A stretch of 6,978 nt of DNA from Anaerolineales bacterium UBA4826 (GTDB lineage Bacteria; Chloroflexota; Anaerolineae; UBA4142): contig DHFK01000106.1 in assembly GCA_002400365.1 (NCBI GenBank), forward strand, positions 11,037 to 18,014. The letters are read 5' to 3'. Below the pieces are notes generated by a model that worked only from the letters and a program-made list of their open reading frames with translations, was not told the origin of the DNA and did not search any database. Positions within the stretch are counted from its first letter, which is position 1. Every line of letters starts with the position of its first letter. Below are positions 1 through 4,732 of the stretch, piece after piece. Made by a program: the position numbers and the translations under genes.

Positions 1-135
1 AGCAAAGAGACGCCGCTGGAAATGCTGATGCGCGGCGTGATGTCGTACGTCGTCGGCGCGGAAGGCGGCGCGAACATTATGCGCATCATCATCGGGCGCG
101 AGTTCATCGGCGACGTGGCGATCCCGTACAAGTAA
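1..135 (+). CDS. Acyl-CoA dehydrogenase, C-terminal fragment (5' end outside window)
   Basis: Frame 1 is open from the window edge to TAA at 133-135 and gives the last 44 residues of a protein. The tail contains AEGGANIMRIIIGRE. This resembles the C-terminal helix of acyl-CoA dehydrogenases, where a motif of the type EGTSxIxRxxIGRE contacts FAD near the active site; here TSQ is replaced by GAN. Such enzymes oxidise acyl-CoA to enoyl-CoA and pass electrons to an electron-transfer flavoprotein. That fits the fixCXAB genes downstream, a linkage also known for the carnitine-type dehydrogenases. With so little of the protein visible, substrate and subfamily cannot be judged, and another flavoprotein of the same fold is possible. 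Confidence 0.62.
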   Translation, partial: SKETPLEMLMRGVMSYVVGAEGGANIMRIIIGREFIGDVAIPYK

Positions 136-214
136 TTTTCGATTTATGATTTTCGATTTCAGATTGCGGCCATTAGCGCGTTGATTTGCAGCCTGCGATC
201 TGAAATCGAAAATC
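135..214. repeat. Intergenic inverted repeat built from the word ATTTTCGATTT
   Basis: A perfect 17-bp inverted repeat (GATTTTCGATTTCAGAT at 148-164, its complement at 198-214) extends inward to 22 pairs with two G-T pairs (to 169 and 193), leaving a loop of about 23 nt. The left side also carries a direct repeat: ATTTTCGATTT occurs at 135-145 and again at 149-159, a 14-nt period. The first copy begins on the last base of the upstream stop codon. The right arm ends exactly where the GAGGA ribosome binding site of the next gene starts. No T-run follows, so it is not a classic terminator. A related sequence occurs inside the molybdopterin gene at 6001-6042. Confidence 0.85.
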
Positions 215-219
215 GAGGA
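215..219 (+). promoter_or_regulatory. Shine-Dalgarno site GAGGA of the 98-residue gene
   Basis: GAGGA lies 7 nt before the ATG at 227 and directly abuts the right arm of the inverted repeat at 148-214. It supports the ATG at 227 as the true start. A folded repeat could affect access to this site (inference). Confidence 0.7.
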
Positions 220-226
220 AAGTCGT

Positions 227-523
227 ATGGCTCTTACAACACAAGTGCTCGAAAAATATCCACTCCAGTTGGATGCGCGCACACTGCGCTTGCTCTTAGA
301 CGATGTAAATCGTCAAATCCGTATGTACGACAGTCTCGTGAAACGGTTCGAGGCGCAGCACGGGTGCGATTTGAAAACTTTCGAGGACAAGGTCAAGCGC
401 AAGGAATTGCCCGAACATCCCACCTGGGAAACTGCTATTGAATGGGGAACTGCTGTAGATGAGCTGGAAAAGTTGAGCCTTATCAGGAGAGCATTGGAGT
501 GGATCCTCAACTTCTTGAACTAG
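227..523 (+). CDS. Small helical protein of unknown function, 98 residues
   Basis: I do not recognise this gene with confidence. The ATG at 227 has a good GAGGA site 7 nt upstream and the frame runs to TAG at 521-523. The protein is charged and looks mostly alpha-helical. A leucine/arginine-rich stretch (about residues 18-32) is followed by a region around GCDLKTFEDKVKRKELP, then TAIEWGTAVDELEKL and a hydrophobic C-terminus. The pattern of helix, 'F..K...ELP', then 'EW' helix reminds me of small antitoxin-like proteins found before short toxin genes in environmental bacteria. That is recollection, not a match I can prove. There is no signal peptide, membrane segment or cysteine cluster. Its 3' end overlaps the next small gene by 25 nt, so the two are probably made together. 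A role in electron transfer is not indicated. Confidence 0.7.
   Translation: MALTTQVLEKYPLQLDARTLRLLLDDVNRQIRMYDSLVKRFEAQHGCDLKTFEDKVKRKELPEHPTWETAIEWGTAVDELEKLSLIRRALEWILNFLN
485..489 (+). promoter_or_regulatory. Shine-Dalgarno AGGAG deciding the GTG start at 499
   Basis: AGGAG sits 9 nt before GTG at 499, inside the coding sequence of the 98-residue gene. It is the main reason for calling the short downstream frame a gene, since that frame has no ATG between its upstream stop (460-462) and 499. Confidence 0.5.
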
Positions 524-639
524 CGGCGCTCTTCCAGAGTGAGTGTCCTTACGTCCTTTCAACCGAGCAATTGCCGACCAAAGTGCGTTTCACTTTGAAT
601 GTGATCTTGGAACAACACAGCACCGGCTCGGACGATTAG
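499..639 (+). CDS. Very small hypothetical protein, 46 residues, overlapping its neighbour
   Basis: A frame starting at GTG 499 and ending at TAG 637-639 encodes 46 residues beginning MDPQLLELAALFQSECPYVL (GTG read as Met). Three things support it: an AGGAG site 9 nt upstream, a 25-nt overlap with the preceding 98-residue gene, and a stop only 2 nt before the fixC ATG, which gives tight coupling on both sides. Its composition is protein-like (leucine-rich N-terminal helix, polar C-terminus ending SDD). It also explains why fixC should not be extended upstream through this stretch. I recognise no family. It could be an intact micro-protein, the second member of a two-gene unit with the 98-residue protein, or the remnant of a longer gene. 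Confidence 0.5.
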   Translation: MDPQLLELAALFQSECPYVLSTEQLPTKVRFTLNVILEQHSTGSDD

Positions 640-641
640 GC

Positions 642-1970
642 ATGACTGACAAAGTGGATGTCGTCGTCATCGGCGCGGGGCTGGCGGGACTGTCCGCCGC
701 GTATTTCCTCGCGGATGCCGGAATCGAAACGATTGTCGTCGAGCGCGGTGATTTCCCCGGCAGCAAAAACGTCACCGGCGGGCGGCTCTACCTCAACCCC
801 GTGCGCCCATTTTTCCCCGCCGACTTTTGGAACGACGCCCCATTCGAACGCCCCGTCGTCAAAGAAAAACTGTCTGTCATGGCGGAACATTCCTCGACGA
901 CGGTCGAATTGTTCAGCGAAAAATTCCGCGCCGAACCGCGCCCCAGTTACACGATCCTGCGCGCCAAGTTCGACCAGTGGCTTGCGGACAAGGTGAGCGA
1001 AAAGGGCGCGTTTATCATCCCCAAGAACAAAGTTGACGATCTGATCTACGACGGCGCGCGCGTCGTCGGCGTGAAAGCCACCGACTCGGAATTGCTGTGC
1101 GATGTGGTCGTCGTCGCGGACGGCGTGTTGTCGTTCCTCGCGGAAAAAGCCAAACTGCGCGCGGCGCGCGACCCGCATGACTACGCCGTCGGCGTCAAAG
1201 AAGTTATCGAGTTGCCGGCGAAGACGATTGAAGACCGCTTGGGCGTGAGCGCGGGCGAAGGCGCGGCGCAATTGTTCTTCGGCTCGATCACGCGGGGGAT
1301 GGTTGGCGGCGGATTTCTGTATACGAACCGCGAGAGCATTTCACTGGGCATGGTCGTAGGCATAGAAGCGTTGAAACAGCATCAGCCGAAAGTGGAAATA
1401 ACGGAACTGATGGAACTGCTAAAAGCGCGCCCGGAAATCGCGCCGCTGATTGACGGCGGCAGCACCGTGGAATACTCCGCGCACGTGATTCCCGAAGGCG
1501 GCGTGCGCGCGCTGCCCCAATTGGTCGGCGATGGCATTTTGCTCGTCGGCGACGCGGCGGGCTTGGGGCTGAACATGGGCATCACCGTGCGCGGGATGGA
1601 TTTCGCACTGGCGTCCGGCGCGCTCGCCGCGCGCGCGATCAGGGATGCAAAAGCGCATCCTTCGACTCCGCTCCGCTCCACTCAGGATGTCGCGCCCTTC
1701 TCTGCGGTATTGCTCGGCGCGTACGAACAAGCGCTGCGCGATAGTTTCGTGGTCAAGGACATGCAAACGTTCCGCAGTATGCTCGACGTGCTCGACAACC
1801 CGCGCATGTTCAGCAAATACCCTGAGGCGATCAGCAGCATCTTCGAGAAGATGTTTTGGATCGGCGATCAGCCGAAAGAGAAACTGTCGTCTACGGTGAT
1901 GCGGGAAGCGCTCAAGCATTTTGGAAATCTGGATGCGGTGCAAGATGCGTTGGGACTATTGAGCGTATAA
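642..1970 (+). CDS. fixC: FixC: FAD-dependent quinone oxidoreductase of the FixABCX complex
   Basis: This 442-residue flavoprotein belongs to the FixC / ETF-ubiquinone oxidoreductase family. In the FixABCX complex it takes electrons from FixAB and, with FixX, delivers them to membrane quinone. Visible motifs are the N-terminal dinucleotide-binding fold VVVIGAGLAGLSAAY (GxGxxG at residues 11-16) with Glu34 ending the second strand, and the second FAD motif LLVGDAAGLGLN (Asp304), followed by the family-typical AYEQALRDSFVVKDM region. The ATG at 642 is preferred because the frame upstream (a GTG at 543) would overlap the 46-residue gene and add a non-homologous extension; the ribosome site is weak, consistent with coupling 2 nt after the previous stop. 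The oddity is residues 339-349 (HPSTPLRSTQD), which lie in a loop between conserved blocks and are encoded by a repeat-like segment. No transmembrane helix is apparent; family members attach peripherally. Confidence 0.93.
   Translation: MTDKVDVVVIGAGLAGLSAAYFLADAGIETIVVERGDFPGSKNVTGGRLYLNPVRPFFPADFWNDAPFERPVVKEKLSVMAEHSSTTVELFSEKFRAEPRPSYTILRAKFDQWLADKVSEKGAFIIPKNKVDDLIYDGARVVGVKATDSELLCDVVVVADGVLSFLAEKAKLRAARDPHDYAVGVKEVIELPAKTIEDRLGVSAGEGAAQLFFGSITRGMVGGGFLYTNRESISLGMVVGIEALKQHQPKVEITELMELLKARPEIAPLIDGGSTVEYSAHVIPEGGVRALPQLVGDGILLVGDAAGLGLNMGITVRGMDFALASGALAARAIRDAKAHPSTPLRSTQDVAPFSAVLLGAYEQALRDSFVVKDMQTFRSMLDVLDNPRMFSKYPEAISSIFEKMFWIGDQPKEKLSSTVMREALKHFGNLDAVQDALGLLSV
1656..1689 (+). repeat. 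Repeat-like element inside fixC (CATCCT...AGGATG)
   Basis: The 34-bp segment starts CATCCTTCGACTCCGCTCC and ends CACTCAGGATG. Its ends form a 6-bp inverted repeat (1656-1661 with 1684-1689) around a tandem CTCCG/CTCCA core. It resembles a short dispersed repeat I recall from intergenic DNA of many environmental bacteria (the 'CCTTCGACTCCGCTC...CAGGATG' type); that is memory, not a search. Here it is translated in frame as FixC residues 339-349, in a place where other FixC proteins, as I recall them, pass quickly from an Ala-rich helix to the AYEQAL helix. Confidence 0.6.
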
Positions 1971-1973
1971 CGT

Positions 1974-2055
1974 AATGAGCCAATTGTCCAATGAGCCAAT
2001 GATCCAAATGGCACACTGGTGCATCGCCTTGGCACATTGGTTCATTGGCTCATTG
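1974..2055. repeat. fixC-fixX spacer repeat: tandem 16-mers and 14-bp inverted repeat
   Basis: Two head-to-tail 16-mers (AATGAGCCAATTGTCC at 1974-1989, AATGAGCCAATGATCC at 1990-2005; 14 of 16 identical) are followed by an inverted copy. CAATGAGCCAATGA at 1989-2002 pairs perfectly with TCATTGGCTCATTG at 2042-2055, and a further CCAA/TTGG block (2004-2007 with 2037-2040) pairs inside. The element fills nearly all the spacer between fixC and fixX. The whole is a long imperfect hairpin of one short word, without a T-run, so a terminator is unlikely within this operon. Confidence 0.85.
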
Positions 2056-2063
2056 AAGCGAGT

Positions 2064-2345
2064 ATGCCCATCAACATCAAAGCCAAACTCGGCGTCAACG
2101 CCTACAAGATTGATGCCGAAAGCCATATCGTAGTCAATCACCAAGTTTGCCAGACGCAGTGCAAAATCAAATTCTGCACCTTCGTCTGTCCCGCGCGCGT
2201 GTACACGCTCGGCGACGACGGCTTGATCCACATCGAGCACGACGGCTGTCTCGAGTGCGGCACATGCGTCATCGCGTGTCGCAGCGACGCGCTGACGTGG
2301 CACTATCCGCGCGCGGGGCAAGGTGTGCAATACCGCTTTGGCTAA
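2064..2345 (+). CDS. fixX: FixX: ferredoxin-like protein of the FixABCX complex
   Basis: This 93-residue iron-sulfur protein is the usual length for FixX. It carries eight cysteines in two groups: Cys29, 33, 38 and 42 (the last followed by Pro43), and Cys62, 65, 68 and 72 in the block GCLECGTCVIAC, which is the hallmark of FixX and of the C-terminal ferredoxin domain of ETF-quinone oxidoreductases. The protein ends with the family-typical YPRAGQGVQYRFG. It relays electrons within the FixCX module. The ATG at 2064 gives a family-like N-terminus (MPINIKAKLGVNAY) and follows a weak purine-rich site GAAGCGAG. A longer reading from GTG 2019 would translate the repeat and is rejected. It lies directly after fixC, the usual partner. 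Confidence 0.93.
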   Translation: MPINIKAKLGVNAYKIDAESHIVVNHQVCQTQCKIKFCTFVCPARVYTLGDDGLIHIEHDGCLECGTCVIACRSDALTWHYPRAGQGVQYRFG

Positions 2346-2351
2346 TACTAT

Positions 2352-2397
2352 ACGGAACACGCACCACGAAACACGTGTTGCGTATTGCGTGCTCCGT
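2352..2397. repeat. 46-bp near-palindrome in the fixX-fixA spacer
   Basis: The segment is almost its own reverse complement: the 24-nt arms overlap at a central CACGTG (2372-2377) and 20 of 24 positions pair. It is made of short CACG-containing words (AACACGC, CACGAAAC, TGTTGCG). It lies between the fixX stop and the fixA ribosome site GGAG (2403-2406). There is no T-run after it. Its words are unrelated to those of the spacers on either side, but its size and position are alike. Confidence 0.85.
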
Positions 2398-2411
2398 TCA
2401 TTGGAGTCCTA

Positions 2412-3194
2412 ATGGAAATCATTGTCTGTCTCAAGCAAGTCCCCGATCTCCAGCAAATCCGCATCAAGCGCGAGACGCGCGAGCCGGTGCTGGAAGGCGC
2501 GCCATTCGTCTTTGGTGCATTCGAGAAGAACGCGCTCGAAGAGGCGGTGCGGCTCAGGGAAAAGCATGGCGGCAAAGTGATCGCGCTCGCGCTCGGCAAC
2601 GCGAAACTCAAGGACACGATCATCGAAGCGCTGGCGATGGGCGCGGACGAAGCCGTGATGCTGACCGATCCCGCGTTCGCGGGCGGCGGATCGGCGGGCA
2701 CCGCGCAAGCGCTCGCGGCGGCGGTTCGCAAGATCGGCAAGTTCGATCTGATTTTGATGGGCGAGGGTTCGGCGGACAATTATTCCGGGCAAGTGACCGG
2801 ACGCGTCGCCGAGTTGCTCGATCTGCCGCAGATCACGTACGCGCGCGCGTTGAGTGTCGAAGGCAATCGCGTGCGCGTGACGCGCGATTTGGAGGACGCG
2901 CTCGAAGTGGTCGAAGCCGAATTGCCGGTCGTCGTGTCCGCGACGAGCGAACTCAACACGCCGCGTCTGCCGCCGTTGACCGCGATCCTGAAAGCGTCGA
3001 AGAAGCCGATCAAGACGTTCACGCCGGCAGACCTGGGACTCGCCGCCGATCAAGTGGGTGCCAAAGCCGCCGTCGTTCAAACGTTGAGCAACCTCGCGCC
3101 AGAGCAGGAGCGCAAGCAAGTTCTCTTCGAGGGCGACGCGGACAAAGCCGTAGACGAATTGCTCAAGGCGCTGCAGAAGGAGAATGCATTCTGA
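2412..3194 (+). CDS. fixA: FixA: electron-transfer flavoprotein beta subunit
   Basis: This 260-residue protein is full length for FixA/EtfB. It starts with the family N-terminus MEIIVCLKQVPD. It contains the nucleotide-binding block around residues 70-125 (ALAMGADEAVMLTD, then DLILMGEGSADNYSGQVTGR at 112-131) and the following AELLDLPQITYA, which corresponds to the ETF-beta signature region. With FixB it forms the ETF heterodimer that, in FixABCX systems, accepts electrons from NADH and splits them between quinone and ferredoxin/flavodoxin. I cannot decide by eye whether all bifurcation-specific residues are present. The ATG at 2412 has GGAG 5 nt upstream. The position after fixC-fixX, together with fixB, favours FixA over a stand-alone EtfB. 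Confidence 0.93.
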   Translation: MEIIVCLKQVPDLQQIRIKRETREPVLEGAPFVFGAFEKNALEEAVRLREKHGGKVIALALGNAKLKDTIIEALAMGADEAVMLTDPAFAGGGSAGTAQALAAAVRKIGKFDLILMGEGSADNYSGQVTGRVAELLDLPQITYARALSVEGNRVRVTRDLEDALEVVEAELPVVVSATSELNTPRLPPLTAILKASKKPIKTFTPADLGLAADQVGAKAAVVQTLSNLAPEQERKQVLFEGDADKAVDELLKALQKENAF

Positions 3195-3250
3195 ATTGCG
3201 AATTGCGGAAATCCTAATTCGCAATTCGCAATTCGTAATTCAAAATTCAA
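3193..3250. repeat. fixA-fixB spacer repeat: AATTC heptads in a 15-bp inverted repeat
   Basis: A perfect 15-bp inverted repeat (GAATTGCGAATTGCG at 3193-3207, complement at 3220-3234) encloses a 12-nt loop. The right side is a tandem run of five 7-nt units starting AATTC: AATTCGC, AATTCGC, AATTCGT, AATTCAA, AATTCAA (3216-3250). The element begins inside the fixA stop codon and runs into the AAGGA ribosome site of fixB (3249-3253). Short tandem heptamers of this sort resemble the short tandemly repeated repetitive sequences described in cyanobacteria; the resemblance is in style, and no relationship is shown. Confidence 0.88.
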
Positions 3251-3253
3251 GGA
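3249..3253 (+). promoter_or_regulatory. Shine-Dalgarno site AAGGA of fixB, overlapping the last heptad
   Basis: AAGGA lies 5 nt before the ATG at 3259 and fixes that start. Its first two bases are the end of the last AATTCAA repeat unit, so the repeat array supplies part of the site. Confidence 0.7.
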
Positions 3254-3258
3254 TTGAT

Positions 3259-4182
3259 ATGGCTAACGTTCTCATCTTTTCCGAACAAGATACCGGCGCA
3301 TTTGAATTGCTGAGCAAGGCAAGGGAACTAGGAACACCTGCGATCGCGGCGCTGGGCAAGACGAATGTCGGCGGGTATTTTGAATACGGCGCGCAGCAAG
3401 TTTTCGTCGGCGAGGACGCGCGGTTGAGTGAGTTCAACGCCGATGGATACGCGGACGCGCTCGCACAGATCGCAGACGCCAGCGGCGCAACGATCGTGTT
3501 GATCGGCTCCACCAAGCGCGGCAAAGAGTTGGCGGGGCGGCTCGCGCAGAAACTCGGCTGCGGCGCAGTCATGGACGCGATTGGACTCGCGATGCAAGAC
3601 GGAAAGATCGTAGCGCAGCGCTACGCGCTCGGCGGCAACACGATCGCGACGGACGTGATTACGAGCGCGCGCCAGGTCATCGCCGTGATGCCAAAGACTT
3701 TTGAGGCGGTCAAGCAGCCCGTGTCCGGCGAGACAGTCCGCGTCGAACTAAAACTGCGCGAGCCGCGCGTCAAGATCGTCGAGCGCAAGGCAAAGCCGGC
3801 GGCAACGGCGAACGTCGAGGGCGCGGAGACGCTAATCGTCGTGGGCAAAGGCTTCGCCAAGCAGGAAGACCTTGGCCTCGCCGAAGCGCTGGCGCACGCG
3901 CTCAACGGCGAAATCGGCTGCACCCGCGCGCTCGCCGCGGACTATCATTGGCTCGGCGAAGAGCGGATGATTGGCATCAGCGGCAAGAAGTGTAAGCCAC
4001 GGCTGATGGTATCGTTGGGCGTGTCGGGACAAATCCAGCACACGGTCGGCATCCTGGGCTCCAAGTTGATCGTCGCGATCAACAAAGACAAAGGCGCGCC
4101 GATCTTCAAGATCGCCGATTATGGCATCGTCGGCGACTTGTATCAAGTGGTACCCCGGTTGGCAGAGCGTCTGCGACGATGA
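3259..4182 (+). CDS. fixB: FixB: electron-transfer flavoprotein alpha subunit
   Basis: This 307-residue protein has the two-part layout of FixB/EtfA. The N-terminal domain starts MANVLIFSEQDTGAFELL. The C-terminal FAD domain holds the diagnostic block GVSGQIQHTVGI (SGQIQH at residues 256-261), then AINKDKGAPIFKIADYGIVGDL (274-294), matching the ETF-alpha signature. It binds FAD and pairs with FixA to pass electrons to FixCX. Start: the ATG at 3259 has AAGGA 5 nt upstream and gives a standard N-terminus. An in-frame ATG at 3184 would translate the heptad spacer and is rejected. The 3' end overlaps the next gene by ATGA (stop TGA 4180-4182), a sign of translational coupling to the molybdenum enzyme genes. 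Confidence 0.94.
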   Translation: MANVLIFSEQDTGAFELLSKARELGTPAIAALGKTNVGGYFEYGAQQVFVGEDARLSEFNADGYADALAQIADASGATIVLIGSTKRGKELAGRLAQKLGCGAVMDAIGLAMQDGKIVAQRYALGGNTIATDVITSARQVIAVMPKTFEAVKQPVSGETVRVELKLREPRVKIVERKAKPAATANVEGAETLIVVGKGFAKQEDLGLAEALAHALNGEIGCTRALAADYHWLGEERMIGISGKKCKPRLMVSLGVSGQIQHTVGILGSKLIVAINKDKGAPIFKIADYGIVGDLYQVVPRLAERLRR

Positions 4183-4655
4183 AACAAGTTCTCCACCTGC
4201 GCGTCAATGGTCAGGATCACGCGGTCTATGTCCCCGCCCACAAGACCTTGCTCGAGGTTTTGCGCGAGGATTTGAATTTGACCGGCACCAAGCACGGCTG
4301 CGAGTTGGGCGAGTGCGGCGCGTGCGCCGTTTTGGTAGATGGCGAACCGGTGCTCGCCTGCCTCGCCTTGCCGATTGAATTGCAGGGACGCGAGATCACC
4401 ACCATCGAAGGACTAGCGGATGGCGCGACGCCGCATCCGTTGCAAACCGCGTTCGCGGAACTTGGCGCGGCGCAGTGCGGCTATTGCACGCCCGGCGTCC
4501 TGATGACGGCGAAAGCGCTGCTCGACCACAATCCGCATCCATCGCGCGAAGAAATTCGTCACGCGCTCGCCGGCAATCTCTGCCGCTGCACGGGGTATGC
4601 GAAGATCTATGAGGCGGTCGAACGGGCGGCGGAAAACGCAAAGATGCCAAAATAG
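4179..4655 (+). CDS. 2Fe-2S subunit of a molybdenum hydroxylase (HcrC / CoxS type)
   Basis: This 158-residue protein has the usual size and all eight cysteines of the small subunit of xanthine dehydrogenase-family enzymes. The N-terminal plant-type ferredoxin cluster uses Cys41, 46, 49 and 61 (GCELGECGACAVLVDG, then LAC). The C-terminal helical domain cluster uses Cys100, 103, 135 and 137 (QCGYCTPG and NLCRCTGY). The two clusters carry electrons between the molybdenum site and the flavin (or an external carrier). The ATG overlaps the fixB stop as ATGA, so it is probably translated by re-initiation after fixB. With the HcrA-like gene next, it is best read as the gamma subunit of a 4-hydroxybenzoyl-CoA reductase-like enzyme. 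The sequence alone cannot tell it from small subunits of other aldehyde, CO or heterocycle oxidising members. Confidence 0.92.
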   Translation: MKQVLHLRVNGQDHAVYVPAHKTLLEVLREDLNLTGTKHGCELGECGACAVLVDGEPVLACLALPIELQGREITTIEGLADGATPHPLQTAFAELGAAQCGYCTPGVLMTAKALLDHNPHPSREEIRHALAGNLCRCTGYAKIYEAVERAAENAKMPK

Positions 4656-4658
4656 CCA

Positions 4659-4686
4659 ATGGCTGTGCGAAGTTCAGCACAGTCAT
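4659..4686 (+). other. Hairpin just after the 2Fe-2S subunit stop
   Basis: AATGGCTGTGC pairs with GCACAGTCATG to give a stem of about 10 bp with one G-T pair (4659-4668 with 4677-4686) and an 8-nt loop. It begins 3 nt after the stop codon. There is no following T-run. A second small hairpin (GCCAAA 4696-4701 with TTTGGC 4706-4711) carries AAGGA-like bases in and around its loop, but lies too far from the ATG at 4733 to be its ribosome site. Possible roles are mRNA processing or adjusting subunit ratios; neither is shown. Confidence 0.4.
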
Positions 4687-4732
4687 GCCAAACGCGCCAA
4701 AAGGATTTGGCAAATTTGACCGGGAATCAAAA

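Noticed and set aside
148..214. Spacer hairpins as rho-independent terminators
   Set aside because: None of the spacer inverted repeats is followed by a run of T, and the genes on both sides appear to belong to one functional operon.
136..226. Promoter in front of the 98-residue gene
   Set aside because: TTGATT at 181 resembles a -35 box, but I could not find a convincing -10 box at the right distance, and the AT-rich bases are explained by the inverted repeat.
543..641. N-terminal extension of FixC from GTG 543
   Set aside because: The added 33 residues do not look like FixC, there is no convincing ribosome site, and the stretch is better explained by the 46-residue gene in another frame. 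ATG 642 directly precedes the FAD-binding fold.
2147..3217. Plus-strand open frame of 356 codons overlapping fixX and fixA in another frame
   Set aside because: The product is an Arg/Ala/Ser-rich string without motifs, while the overlapping frames encode clear FixX and FixA proteins.
3216..3250. CRISPR-like array in the heptad region
   Set aside because: The units are 7 nt and contiguous, with no spacers, so this is a short tandem repeat.
3184..3258. Upstream in-frame ATG for FixB at 3184
   Set aside because: It would translate the heptad repeat (LRIAEILIRNSQ type sequence) and overlap fixA, while ATG 3259 has a good ribosome site and a normal ETF-alpha N-terminus.
4685..4732. Upstream in-frame ATG for the molybdopterin subunit at 4685
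   Set aside because: It has no ribosome site and would add 16 residues not typical of the family; ATG 4733 has CGGGA at a suitable distance.
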